Shown here: one piece after another, positions 17,113 to 25,507 of the stretch | How positions within the stretch are numbered: the stretch's first letter is position 1 | How the letters are laid out: every line of letters begins with the position of its first letter | Assembly: GCA_024235015.1 (NCBI GenBank) | Contig: JACKNG010000007.1 | Span: 253,249 to 317,248, forward strand | Reading direction: 5' to 3' | DNA length: 64,000 bases | From: Gammaproteobacteria bacterium | GTDB taxonomy: Bacteria > Pseudomonadota > Gammaproteobacteria > Ga0077536 | The notes under the pieces: generated by a model | Told to the model about the DNA's origin: nothing | The model's input: only the letters and a program-made list of their open reading frames with translations | Database searches by the model: none | Made by a program: the position numbers and the translations under genes

Positions 17113-18963
17113 ATGGCACAGGTCATTCAGGAGGACGACGACGCGTCGGCGCGCGCGCTTCGAGCGGGCGCTGCAGCGAACCCTGGCGACGCGGTCGAGG
17201 GCCTGGCGGCGCGCCGTCGCACGGTGCTCGCCGAGCGGCTGCAGATCCTCAATCGCAATACCTTGCCCATCCTGCTCGTGCATCTGGTCCTGGCGGCGGT
17301 CGTGGTCCTGAATCAGCGCGAGAGCCTGCCCACCGCGACTGCTTACACCTGGTGGATGGCCGTAGTCTTCATGGTGGTCCTGCGCCTGCTCCTGCATCGT
17401 GGCGTCGCCGCCCGCCGCGAGTGGAACGATGCCGCGCTGGCCGCCACCGCGCGCCAGTTCGTGCTCACCAGCGGCCTGGCCGGTGCACTGTGGGGGGCGA
17501 CCGCGTTGCTGTTCTACCCGGGCAGTGCGGTGGCGACGCAGTTTCTCATCGTGGTCATCCTGGCCGGCATGGGCGCCGGCGCGGTGACCTCGCTCGTCAT
17601 GTACATGCCGGCCTTCTATGCCTACCTGCTGCCCTCGTTACTGCCGCTGGCCTGGGTGTCGCTGCGCAACGGCGAGCCCGCGCACACCGCGCTGGGTTTC
17701 GCGACGGTGGTCTACGCCCTGGCACTGTGCTACTTCGGGCGCAATTTCTCGCGCTCACTGGTCGAATCGCTGGAGTTGCGCTACGAGAACGTCGACCTGG
17801 TCAAGGCCTTGCGCCTGCGCACGCGCCTGGCCGACGAGGCCAATGCGGCCAAGTCGCGCTTCCTCGCCGCTGCCAGCCACGATCTGCGCCAGCCGGTCCA
17901 TGCCCTGTCCCTGTTCGTCGACTCGTTGGGCAATTGCCCGCTCGACGCGCGGTCGCGGGGCATCGCGGGACAGATCGACGCGGCAGTCGGTTCGCTGGAC
18001 CGCATGTTCAGCAGCCTGCTCGATATCTCGCAACTCGAATCCGGGGCGGTTCCGGTCGAACGTGTCACCGTCGACGTCCAGCCGCTGGTCGCCGGCCTCG
18101 TCGCCGAGTTTGCGCCGCAGGCCAGGGACAAGGGCATCGCGGTTGAGACGGTCATCCTCATCGAGGCGGTCGAGACCGACCTCGCCCTGCTCGAACGTAT
18201 CCTGCGCAACCTGATTGCCAACGCCGTGCGTTACACCGATGCCGGCCGCATCGTCATCAGCATCGCTGCGGATGGCGCGCGGGCGCGGTTCGAGATCCGC
18301 GATAGCGGGCGCGGTATCGCCGCCGCCGAGCAGGGCTTGATCTTCGAGGAGTTCCGCAAGCTCGACCGCACCGACCGCGATCCGCGCAAGGGGCTCGGGC
18401 TCGGGCTGGCCATCGTCAAGCGGGCAGCGGACCTCCTGGGCACGCGGATAGACGTGTCGTCGGCGCCCGGCGCCGGCTCGACCTTCGCCTTCGATCTGCC
18501 CGCGGCACGGCCCGGCGCGCGGATCGTGTCGGCGGCGGCAGCGCGGACGACCTCGGCGACCGGCGAGCTGGATGACATGCGGGTGCTGGTCGTCGACGAC
18601 GACCTCGGCATCCTGCGCGGCATGCGGACCCTGCTGCGCGACTGGGGCTGTGCGGTCAGATGCTGTGACTCGGCCGCGGCCGCAGAAGATGCCGTTGCTG
18701 GCGGCTACCGCCCGGACGCGGTCATCGTCGACTACCACCTCGACGATGCGGGTACCGGTCTCGATGTCATCGCCGCGCTTCGCGCCCGGGTCGGTGCCGA
18801 CGTCCCGGCCGTGATCGTGACCGGCGACCCGGAACCGCCGACGAGCGCCGACGCCGATGCCGCGGCGGTACAGATCCTGCTCAAGCCGGCCCCGCCGGCG
18901 CGTATCCGCAGTTTCCTGCGCAGCGCGCGCCGCCAGGCGCAGGGGAGTCGAGCGCGGGGCTGA
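17113..18963 (+). CDS. Hybrid sensor histidine kinase with C-terminal receiver
   Basis: A 616-residue membrane sensor. Five to six membrane helices fill residues about 45-215, with almost no periplasmic domain, so it probably senses inside the membrane. The H-box is AAASHDLRQP with the phospho-histidine at H256. The ATPase domain has LRNLIANAVRYTD (N-box), DSGRGI (G1) and GLGLGLAIVK (G2). The receiver begins at MRVLVVDDD and has its phospho-acceptor in VIVDYHLDD (D540). HDLRQP kinases of this kind usually feed LuxR-type regulators, and one is encoded convergently, its stop one base away. I chose the ATG at 17113; the upstream frame is low-complexity. No strong ribosome site is visible. Confidence 0.92.
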   Translation: MAQVIQEDDDASARALRAGAAANPGDAVEGLAARRRTVLAERLQILNRNTLPILLVHLVLAAVVVLNQRESLPTATAYTWWMAVVFMVVLRLLLHRGVAARREWNDAALAATARQFVLTSGLAGALWGATALLFYPGSAVATQFLIVVILAGMGAGAVTSLVMYMPAFYAYLLPSLLPLAWVSLRNGEPAHTALGFATVVYALALCYFGRNFSRSLVESLELRYENVDLVKALRLRTRLADEANAAKSRFLAAASHDLRQPVHALSLFVDSLGNCPLDARSRGIAGQIDAAVGSLDRMFSSLLDISQLESGAVPVERVTVDVQPLVAGLVAEFAPQARDKGIAVETVILIEAVETDLALLERILRNLIANAVRYTDAGRIVISIAADGARARFEIRDSGRGIAAAEQGLIFEEFRKLDRTDRDPRKGLGLGLAIVKRAADLLGTRIDVSSAPGAGSTFAFDLPAARPGARIVSAAAARTTSATGELDDMRVLVVDDDLGILRGMRTLLRDWGCAVRCCDSAAAAEDAVAGGYRPDAVIVDYHLDDAGTGLDVIAALRARVGADVPAVIVTGDPEPPTSADADAAAVQILLKPAPPARIRSFLRSARRQAQGSRARG

Positions 18964-18964
18964 T

Positions 18965-19600
18965 TCAGGCGCCGGGCCGATCGTCGAGCAGGCCGAGTTC
19001 GCGGGCCCGGCGGGCGGCCTCGGTGCGATTGCGGGCCTCGAGGTGTTTCAGGATGGCGGTGACGTGGACCTTGACCGTGGCCTCGGCCAGCGCGAGCTCG
19101 CGCGCGATGTCCTTGTTGGTGGCGCCGGCGGCGAGGTGCGCCAGCACCTCGAGCTGGCGGGCGGTCAGGCCTGCTGCCGCGCTGCTGCGGTCGTCGCGCG
19201 GCGCCTGCAGTACCTGGGCGGGGACGTAGATCTCGCCGGCGAGAACCAGGCGCACGGCGTGCAGCAGGATTTCCGGCGCCGCCGACTTGGGAATGAAGCC
19301 CATCGCGCCCTGGTCGAGCGCGGTGCGCATGAGGGCAGGCTGCGCGCTGGCCGACACGATCAGCACTGGCAGCAAGGGAAAATCGCGCACGAAGCGGCAC
19401 AGCAGGTCGAGGTCGGCGCAATCCGGCAGGCCGAGATCGAGCAGCACCAGGTCGAGCGCGGGCTCGGCGCGCGCGACGGCGAGCGCCGCTTCGGCGCTGT
19501 CGGCCTCCAGGCAGCACACTTCACCGTCGAGCCGGCCGAGCAGCTGCTGCAGCCCGCCACGGATCAGGGCATGGTCATCGGCGATCAGGATTTTGAGCAC
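18965..19600 (-). CDS. Response regulator, NarL/FixJ (LuxR) type
   Basis: A 211-residue two-domain regulator. The receiver starts MLKILIADDHALIRGG, with phospho-acceptor D55 in LLDLGLPD and the conserved lysine in FIPKSAA. The output domain has the LuxR helix-turn-helix: LTARQLEVLAHLAAGATNKD then LALAEATVKVHVTAILKHL. It starts with GTG. It is convergent with the hybrid kinase and divergent from the giant secreted protein gene, 329 bases apart. It most likely takes phosphate from that kinase and could control the giant protein gene. Both links are inferred from position. Confidence 0.92.
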   Translation of the reverse strand: MLKILIADDHALIRGGLQQLLGRLDGEVCCLEADSAEAALAVARAEPALDLVLLDLGLPDCADLDLLCRFVRDFPLLPVLIVSASAQPALMRTALDQGAMGFIPKSAAPEILLHAVRLVLAGEIYVPAQVLQAPRDDRSSAAAGLTARQLEVLAHLAAGATNKDIARELALAEATVKVHVTAILKHLEARNRTEAARRARELGLLDDRPGA

Positions 19601-19777
19601 GGGGCGGGCGCTACGTCAGTTCGGGGCGGGATCCGGTGTCCGGGTGAAACAGCCGCGGCGCGGCGCGGCGGCGACGTGTGTTCGCACAGGCGGCACGTTC
19701 ATCGTGTCTGGCTCGCGCCGCTCGCGGTCGCCGCGTGGGAAACCCCGAGCTTGTACGCGAACACATTCACCTGCCTG

Positions 19778-19799
19778 CTAGTACTTTGGTCGTAATTCC
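19778..19799. promoter_or_regulatory. AT-rich cis element upstream of the giant secreted protein
   Basis: CTAGTACTTTGGTCGTAATT, continuing two more bases, stands out as AT-rich in the GC-rich 329-base gap 19601-19929. It lies about 130 bases before the start of the giant gene and 180 bases from the response-regulator start. It may hold the promoter or a regulator site. Nothing else is recognised in this gap. Confidence 0.3.
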
Positions 19800-19929
19800 A
19801 ATGGCCAGGTGCCTTGCGGCGTCTGGGCGATACCGCGCCATCGGGCCGATCGCTACGATCCCTCGAAATCAGACGAGGTGGCGGGATGCCGGCCGCGCCA
19901 GCGCGGCGCCTCCGACGGACGCAAATTAC

Positions 19930-22900
19930 ATGATGCCAACGACTATCGCACCAAGCGACCGTGTGACTCGTCTCACGGTCACGCGGACCCGGGTGGCCGT
20001 CGCCCTGGCTGCCGCACTCTTCGGCGGACCCCTGGCGGCCGCCGATACCACGGTCAACTTCGGGCCCAACGGCGGTTTCCTGTTCGATCTCTCCGGCAAC
20101 CGCCCCAACACCCGCTACGAGTACTCGACCGGCGATGCGCTGGTCGCGCACGTCAATGCGGCCGGCTCCGTCGGCGGTATCACGGGGTCGCGGAATGCCC
20201 TCATCTTCCCGGAAGTGACGGCGTTCGGCCAGACCATCATCCCCGAGATCCGGGCAGACACCCGTACGGGCCTGAAATTCTCCACCGCGATCAATGCCTA
20301 TGCCGGGGTCGAGATCACCGCCGGCTTCGAGACCGGCGCCGGCGACATCAGCGGGCAGTACCAGCTGGGCCCCAGCCTGACCCTGCCCGACCAGGTCCGC
20401 GCCGGGGAGTTCTTCGCCGTGCGCGGCAATACCAACATCGCCACGGCGGGCCTCGATTTCAACGTCGCCCTGCCGTCCCTGGATCTCGGCATGGACGTCG
20501 TCCTGGGCGGCGGCGCCAGTGGCAGTCTCGAGTACGGGCTGTTTCCGCTGGTCGGCTACGACATCGGGCGCTTCAACTTCAACCTGCCGGACATCCGCCT
20601 GCCGGTGTTCGATCTCGGCATCGATTTCAACCTGCCGAACCTGCCCGATTTCAGCTTTCTCGACATTCCCAACCTGATTCCGCCCAACCAGCAGGACGAC
20701 GCGTTCTACCGTAAGAAACTGCCGACCGTCGATCCGCTGAAACCGGCGGGCCCCGGGCCGCTCGCCTCGTTCGGCGAGATCGTGCTGGTCAATCCCTCCA
20801 AGAGCGCGACCTCCAGCGGCCCGGTGGTCGACGGCAATGCCGTGGTCACCAGCACCAAGGGCGACCTGCTCCGCCTCGGCCTCGATCTCGACGGCATCGC
20901 CAGCTACGCCACCACCGGGGTGTCCTTCACCGGCCTCGAACTCAAGATCCAGCCCGGGACGGTCAACCTCGCGACGGTCGGCTACGACCTCATCGACGTC
21001 AAGTACGGGCTCGAAGTCGGCTACGAGATCGAGAACCGCGTCGACACCTTCCTCGAGGTCGACATCGACTTCACCGACGCCCTCACCGGCGACGCCGTCG
21101 ACGTCATGTTGCGCGACGGCAACCAGGTCAGCATTGCGAACACCTTCTCCGGGCGCTTCGACCAGCTGCCGGAAATCGCCCTGCTCGGGGCCGCCGACGT
21201 CGAGATGCACCTCGATTTCACCGGGCTCAAGCGGCAACTCTCGCAGAAGGGCTCGCTCACCTTCGGCGACTACATGGAACTCAAGGCGCTGGCCGCGCAT
21301 GCCAGCGTGCTCGGTGGCGTGGCCAGCATCGATCTCGGCCCCCTGTACTACAGCAAGTTCGAGCTGGCCGGCGAGTTCGCCAATCTCGACGTCTACGACG
21401 TCGCCGTCACCCTGGGTGATCTCGGGTTGATCGACGGCCTGTTCGACGGCACCGCGATGATCAACGCGATACCGAGCGTCGACGCCTACGTGGAGACGTC
21501 CGCCCTGTTCATTTCGGGCGCACTCGACCCGGGCGAGTTCACCTTGCTGTCGAATCACCAGAACGCCGCTGCTACCCCCAGCGCCGATCTCGTGCTCGCG
21601 ATCGGTCGCGGTGATGCCACCGCCCGCGCGCGCGCCGAACTCGCGCCGCTGTTGTATCGCCTGGATGCGGACGTCGACCGGCAACTTGCCGGCCTCTACG
21701 TCGCCAGCGGATCGGTACTCGCCATCGGCGATTTCGCCGTCCATACCGCGACCGTGCGCACGAGTTCGATCGACAACGATGGCCTCATCGATGGTACGCC
21801 GGGGCAGATCCGGAAGAATTCGACCCTGCGCCTGCTGAGCATCAATGCCGACGGCGTGCTCAACATCCGTGGCGACGGCGAGATTCGCTTCGGTGCCAGC
21901 GGCGGCATCGAGGCCGGCACGCTCATCAACGGCGCCGGCCATACGCTGACTTACGAGCGCAATAACCGCGACCCCGCGCCCGGCGGCAATCAGCGCATGC
22001 TCAAGGGCAAGTTCCAGGTGACCAATCAGGGCACGCTGCAGGCGACCGACGGCGGCATGCTCGACGTCAACACGCCTTACTTCCTCAACGAGGCCGGGGC
22101 GACGGTGCGTGCGCATGACAGCATCCTCCGCTTCCGGCCGTACACGGCGGGCGCGACGGGCGGCCTGTTCGAGAACGCGGGGCTGGTCGAGGTGCGCGGC
22201 ATCGGTGGACAGGTCGACATCGCCCTGCCGCGGCTGCGCGGCGCCGCCTACACCTTTGGCCAGGAGCCGACCGCGCGCGGGGTGTTCCGCGCCGACGGCC
22301 TGGTCAACAGCATCGCCGTCAGCAAGGGCAATGGCAGCGGCCTGACCCTCGACGGCGCGCTCGAGTTCCTCGCGCTCAACGGCGGCGACGTCAGCTTCGC
22401 CAACGAGATCCTGCTCAGTGGTGACCTCCGCCTCGTCACCGAGTCCGGCGGCCGCCTGTTCCTCAATGGCCTGCAGCGCGAGTATGACGACGCCCACGTC
22501 GAGATCGACAACGCCGGCATCCTCGACCTGCAGTCCGGCATCACCTCGCTGCGCCCGCTCGGCAGCCTGTGCCCCACGTGCCCGCCGGCGCAACCGGCCA
22601 TCCGTCCCATCGACCTGGTCAACACCGGCACGGTCATCGTGCGTGCCGGCGCGGGCTTCGCCTTCGACGTCGACATCGTCGACTACGCCGAGGGTGGCGC
22701 GAGCTTCGATGCCGGCAGCTGGCGCCTGATCGGCCAGCAGAAGGTCTTCGACAACACCGCCGCGGTCGACATCGCCGATCGTCGCAGCGACGTCGCCGTG
22801 GTCGACATCCGCGTCAGCGAGGTGTTCGGCAACGCGGCGCGCTTCGCTGACCTGGCCTTCGACGAGGTCCTCGATCCCGCTACCGGCGAGGTCGTCTCGG

Positions 22901-25326
22901 TCTCCTCGGACATCAGCGCGCTCGACACGCGCCTGGTCTACAACGACAGCGCGGTCTACCTCTCGGGTGCGGCGAAGTTCGATTACTTCAACACCGTCGA
23001 GGTCAACCGCGGCACGCTGGAGCTGGTCAAGGGCCAGCAGTTCCACACAGCCACGACCTTCGAGAATCGCGGCGGCACCACGCGCGTCGACGAGGGCGGC
23101 GGGCTGCACGTCAACGGCGCGCTGCTCGTCAACGGCGGCGAGGTCGCGATCGGTACCGTGGCGGGCGGGGGCGCGACGCCTAACTACAGTCGCCTGACCG
23201 TTGCCGGCGCGATGCTGGAGCAGCCGGATGGCAGCAGTGCGGCGCGTGCGGTCGAAATCAACGGCGGCACCCTGCACCTCGGCGCCTACGCGAACCTCGG
23301 CCTGGGCGCGCAGCCGCTGATGGCGGCGACGGGCTTCGGCGGTCTCGCGCTCGCCGCCGGCCACACCTGGGTCGTGCGCGACGCCGTCAGCGTCGACGCC
23401 AACGGCGACGAGATCGTCGTCCCCGGCCGCATCCTGCTCGACACCCGCGGTGGCCTGCTGGCGGCCGGCAACGTCGCCACCAATGGCGTGGCCGAGATCC
23501 ACGAAAGCGACGCCACCGTGGTGCTCGACGGCACCCAGGCGAGTTTCGGCGGTCTCGGCTACCTCGAACGCAACCGCGGCACCCTGCGCCTGCAGGGCGG
23601 AGCGCACTTCGAGCGCCTCGACGGCGACGTCCTGAGTGACAATTTCTACAACTCGGCCGGCGCCCTGCTCGACGTCGCGAGCGGACGTTTCACTTTCGCG
23701 CCGGGTACGGTGGCGCGGGTATTCAATGCCGGTGCCATCGACATCGGCCGTGACGGCTACCTCGAAGCGCAGGACATCCGCCGCCACGGCGGCGTCGGCG
23801 GTGACATCAAGGTGGCCGGCGTACTCAATCTCAGCGGGCCGCTCGAGGCCAGCGCGCTCGAACTCGTCGACGGCGTCATCGTGGCGTCGGCGATCGACCT
23901 CGATGGTGCCGCCGGCGTCCACGCCAGCGGGGACACGTTCGTCGCGCCGAGTTTCACGGGCGGTGGTGGTTCCAACGGCGGCAGCACGACGATCAGCGGC
24001 GGCAGGCTCGGTGCCATTCCGCTCTCCGCCCGCGGTGGCAACGGCGGCAACGGCGCCTCAAACGATCCGCTCCTGGGTGGAACCACCGGACACGGCGGCG
24101 CCGGCGGCAGCGGTGGCGCGCAGTTCGTGCATGGCGGGGCGTTCGATGGCGCCACGTTCGACCTGCGCGGTGGCACGGGCGGCAGCGGGGCCGCCGGGTT
24201 CAACGGCGTCCTGAGCGACACCGCCGGCGGTAACGGCGGCACCGGCGGTAACGGCGGTACCCTCAGCATCGACGGTGGCCTGCTGGTCGCCGGTGGCGCG
24301 TTCGATCTCCGCGGCGGCACCGGCGGCAAGGGTGGCAACGGCGTGATCTCCTTCTACGGTGGCACCCGCGCTGGCAACGGTGGGCGCGGCGGCAATGGCG
24401 GCAATGTCCTGCTCGAAGACGGCGAACTGCGCCTGCTGACGGGCAGCCTGGACCTGCGTGGCGGTGCCGGCGGCAGCGGCGGCAGCGGCCGCAACAGCGC
24501 CCTGAGCGGCCGTGACGGGGCGGCTGGCGCCGCCGGCCGCCTGACCGTGGACGGCGGCACCCTGACCACCACCGCCGTGCAGTTCGACACGGCCATCCAG
24601 GGCAACGTCAGCTTCACCACCGGCACCCTGCATTTCACCGACGAGAGTTTCGCACTCGATGGTTCCAGCAACCGCCTGAACGCGCTCCTCGGTGCCACCG
24701 GCAAGACCCTCGGCAGCGGCCGTACCCTGGCCTTCGATCACGCCCTCGAGCTGGCGCCGGGCAGCACGCTCGATCTCGCCGGCGGCATGCTGCGGGCCGG
24801 CACCTTGGTCGCCCCTGACGGCTTCCTGCTCGACGGCGGCGTGCTCTCGGTCGACCAGTTGCAGGGCGACCTGCGCCAGCTCGGCGGAACCCTCGCGCCC
24901 GGCCAGTCGCCGGGGCTGACCACCATCGACGGCGACTACCTGCTCGACACCGGCGGGACCCTGGCGCTCGAACTCGGCGGGCTCGAACGCGGTGTCGGCT
25001 ACGACGCGGTCGACGTCACCGGCACGGCGACCCTGCTCGGCCTGCTCGAGGTGAGCCTGATCGACGACTTCCTGCCCGCCGCGGGCGATCGCTTCGAGCT
25101 GCTCAGCGCCGACACCATCGCCGGCACGTTCGATGCGGTGGTGCTCGCCGCGCTGCCGCTGGACTGGAGCTGGTCGCTCGATTTCGTGCTCGACCCGGTG
25201 GGACGCGATGCCCTGTTCCTGACCGCCACCGCGCCGGTACCGCTGCCGGCCGCGGCCTGGTTGCTGCTGAGCGGCCTGTTCCTGCTCGGGCGGCGCGCGC
25301 GGCGGCCATCGGACCACGCCGGCTGA
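19930..25326 (+). CDS. Giant secreted surface protein with VPLPA-CTERM sorting tail
   Basis: A 1798-residue protein. A signal peptide spans residues 1-38 (cleavage after PLAAA). Residues 40-650 are beta-rich with many short hydrophobic strands and no recognised domain. Residues 650-1340 read as a beta-solenoid, with repeated phrases such as LVNGGEVAIG, GVLNIRGDGEI and NRGTLRLQGG. Residues about 1341-1537 are Gly/Asn-rich. A PEP-CTERM-like end follows: LDTGGTLALELGG, a DRFELLSAD strand, then VPLPAAAW at 1770, a hydrophobic helix and the basic tail RRARR. The tail is the exosortase/VPLPA-CTERM sorting signal; the mature protein is expected outside the outer membrane, in biofilm matrix or on the surface. 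No exosortase is encoded in the window. Two adjacent ATGs; the first is used. Confidence 0.88.
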   Translation: MMPTTIAPSDRVTRLTVTRTRVAVALAAALFGGPLAAADTTVNFGPNGGFLFDLSGNRPNTRYEYSTGDALVAHVNAAGSVGGITGSRNALIFPEVTAFGQTIIPEIRADTRTGLKFSTAINAYAGVEITAGFETGAGDISGQYQLGPSLTLPDQVRAGEFFAVRGNTNIATAGLDFNVALPSLDLGMDVVLGGGASGSLEYGLFPLVGYDIGRFNFNLPDIRLPVFDLGIDFNLPNLPDFSFLDIPNLIPPNQQDDAFYRKKLPTVDPLKPAGPGPLASFGEIVLVNPSKSATSSGPVVDGNAVVTSTKGDLLRLGLDLDGIASYATTGVSFTGLELKIQPGTVNLATVGYDLIDVKYGLEVGYEIENRVDTFLEVDIDFTDALTGDAVDVMLRDGNQVSIANTFSGRFDQLPEIALLGAADVEMHLDFTGLKRQLSQKGSLTFGDYMELKALAAHASVLGGVASIDLGPLYYSKFELAGEFANLDVYDVAVTLGDLGLIDGLFDGTAMINAIPSVDAYVETSALFISGALDPGEFTLLSNHQNAAATPSADLVLAIGRGDATARARAELAPLLYRLDADVDRQLAGLYVASGSVLAIGDFAVHTATVRTSSIDNDGLIDGTPGQIRKNSTLRLLSINADGVLNIRGDGEIRFGASGGIEAGTLINGAGHTLTYERNNRDPAPGGNQRMLKGKFQVTNQGTLQATDGGMLDVNTPYFLNEAGATVRAHDSILRFRPYTAGATGGLFENAGLVEVRGIGGQVDIALPRLRGAAYTFGQEPTARGVFRADGLVNSIAVSKGNGSGLTLDGALEFLALNGGDVSFANEILLSGDLRLVTESGGRLFLNGLQREYDDAHVEIDNAGILDLQSGITSLRPLGSLCPTCPPAQPAIRPIDLVNTGTVIVRAGAGFAFDVDIVDYAEGGASFDAGSWRLIGQQKVFDNTAAVDIADRRSDVAVVDIRVSEVFGNAARFADLAFDEVLDPATGEVVSVSSDISALDTRLVYNDSAVYLSGAAKFDYFNTVEVNRGTLELVKGQQFHTATTFENRGGTTRVDEGGGLHVNGALLVNGGEVAIGTVAGGGATPNYSRLTVAGAMLEQPDGSSAARAVEINGGTLHLGAYANLGLGAQPLMAATGFGGLALAAGHTWVVRDAVSVDANGDEIVVPGRILLDTRGGLLAAGNVATNGVAEIHESDATVVLDGTQASFGGLGYLERNRGTLRLQGGAHFERLDGDVLSDNFYNSAGALLDVASGRFTFAPGTVARVFNAGAIDIGRDGYLEAQDIRRHGGVGGDIKVAGVLNLSGPLEASALELVDGVIVASAIDLDGAAGVHASGDTFVAPSFTGGGGSNGGSTTISGGRLGAIPLSARGGNGGNGASNDPLLGGTTGHGGAGGSGGAQFVHGGAFDGATFDLRGGTGGSGAAGFNGVLSDTAGGNGGTGGNGGTLSIDGGLLVAGGAFDLRGGTGGKGGNGVISFYGGTRAGNGGRGGNGGNVLLEDGELRLLTGSLDLRGGAGGSGGSGRNSALSGRDGAAGAAGRLTVDGGTLTTTAVQFDTAIQGNVSFTTGTLHFTDESFALDGSSNRLNALLGATGKTLGSGRTLAFDHALELAPGSTLDLAGGMLRAGTLVAPDGFLLDGGVLSVDQLQGDLRQLGGTLAPGQSPGLTTIDGDYLLDTGGTLALELGGLERGVGYDAVDVTGTATLLGLLEVSLIDDFLPAAGDRFELLSADTIAGTFDAVVLAALPLDWSWSLDFVLDPVGRDALFLTATAPVPLPAAAWLLLSGLFLLGRRARRPSDHAG
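24157..24520 (+). repeat. In-frame DLRGG Gly-rich repeat modules inside the giant protein
   Basis: Three copies of a module opening with (F/L)DLRGG(T/A)GG start at 24157, 24301 and 24448, spaced 144 and 147 bases (48 and 49 residues). Between them run GGNGG-type triplets. The region is coding and resembles PGRS-like or autotransporter Gly repeats rather than a noncoding array. Confidence 0.7.
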
Positions 25327-25338
25327 ACGCCGCGCGGG

Positions 25339-25364
25339 CCCGGCGCCACGGCGTTCGCGCCGGG
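25339..25364 (+). terminator. GC-rich hairpin after the giant gene
   Basis: CCCGGCGC at 25339-25346 pairs perfectly with GCGCCGGG at 25357-25364 across a ten-base loop, 13 bases after the stop codon. No T-run follows, so it may be a weak or factor-assisted terminator. Confidence 0.35.
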
Positions 25365-25507
25365 GCGTCCCGCTCCTGTATGGTGGGGCCGACGCCCCGG
25401 GATGCCGGGCCGGCCCGGGGGCTGGCCGGGCGCACTGACCGGCCGAGATCTTCGTCGTCGCCGGCGGGCCGGACGCGTCGCCCCGTGATGACCAGCAAGC
25501 CGTAACC

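Noticed and set aside
19802..19817. Sigma-54-like element TGGCCAGGTGCCTTGC before the giant gene
   Set aside because: The GG and GC elements are 11 bases apart instead of 10, and no sigma-54 activator gene is close. PEP-CTERM genes are often sigma-54 dependent elsewhere, so it was tempting, but spacing is critical.
19699..23922. A 1407-residue open frame on the - strand opposite the giant secreted protein
   Set aside because: It is rich in D, V, A, R repeats typical of antisense reading in GC-rich DNA. It has no signal, motif or ribosome site, while the + strand frame has signal peptide, repeats and sorting tail.
24157..24520. CRISPR-like spaced repeats
   Set aside because: The repeats are in frame, translate to Gly-rich modules and vary in sequence. 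No leader or cas genes occur.
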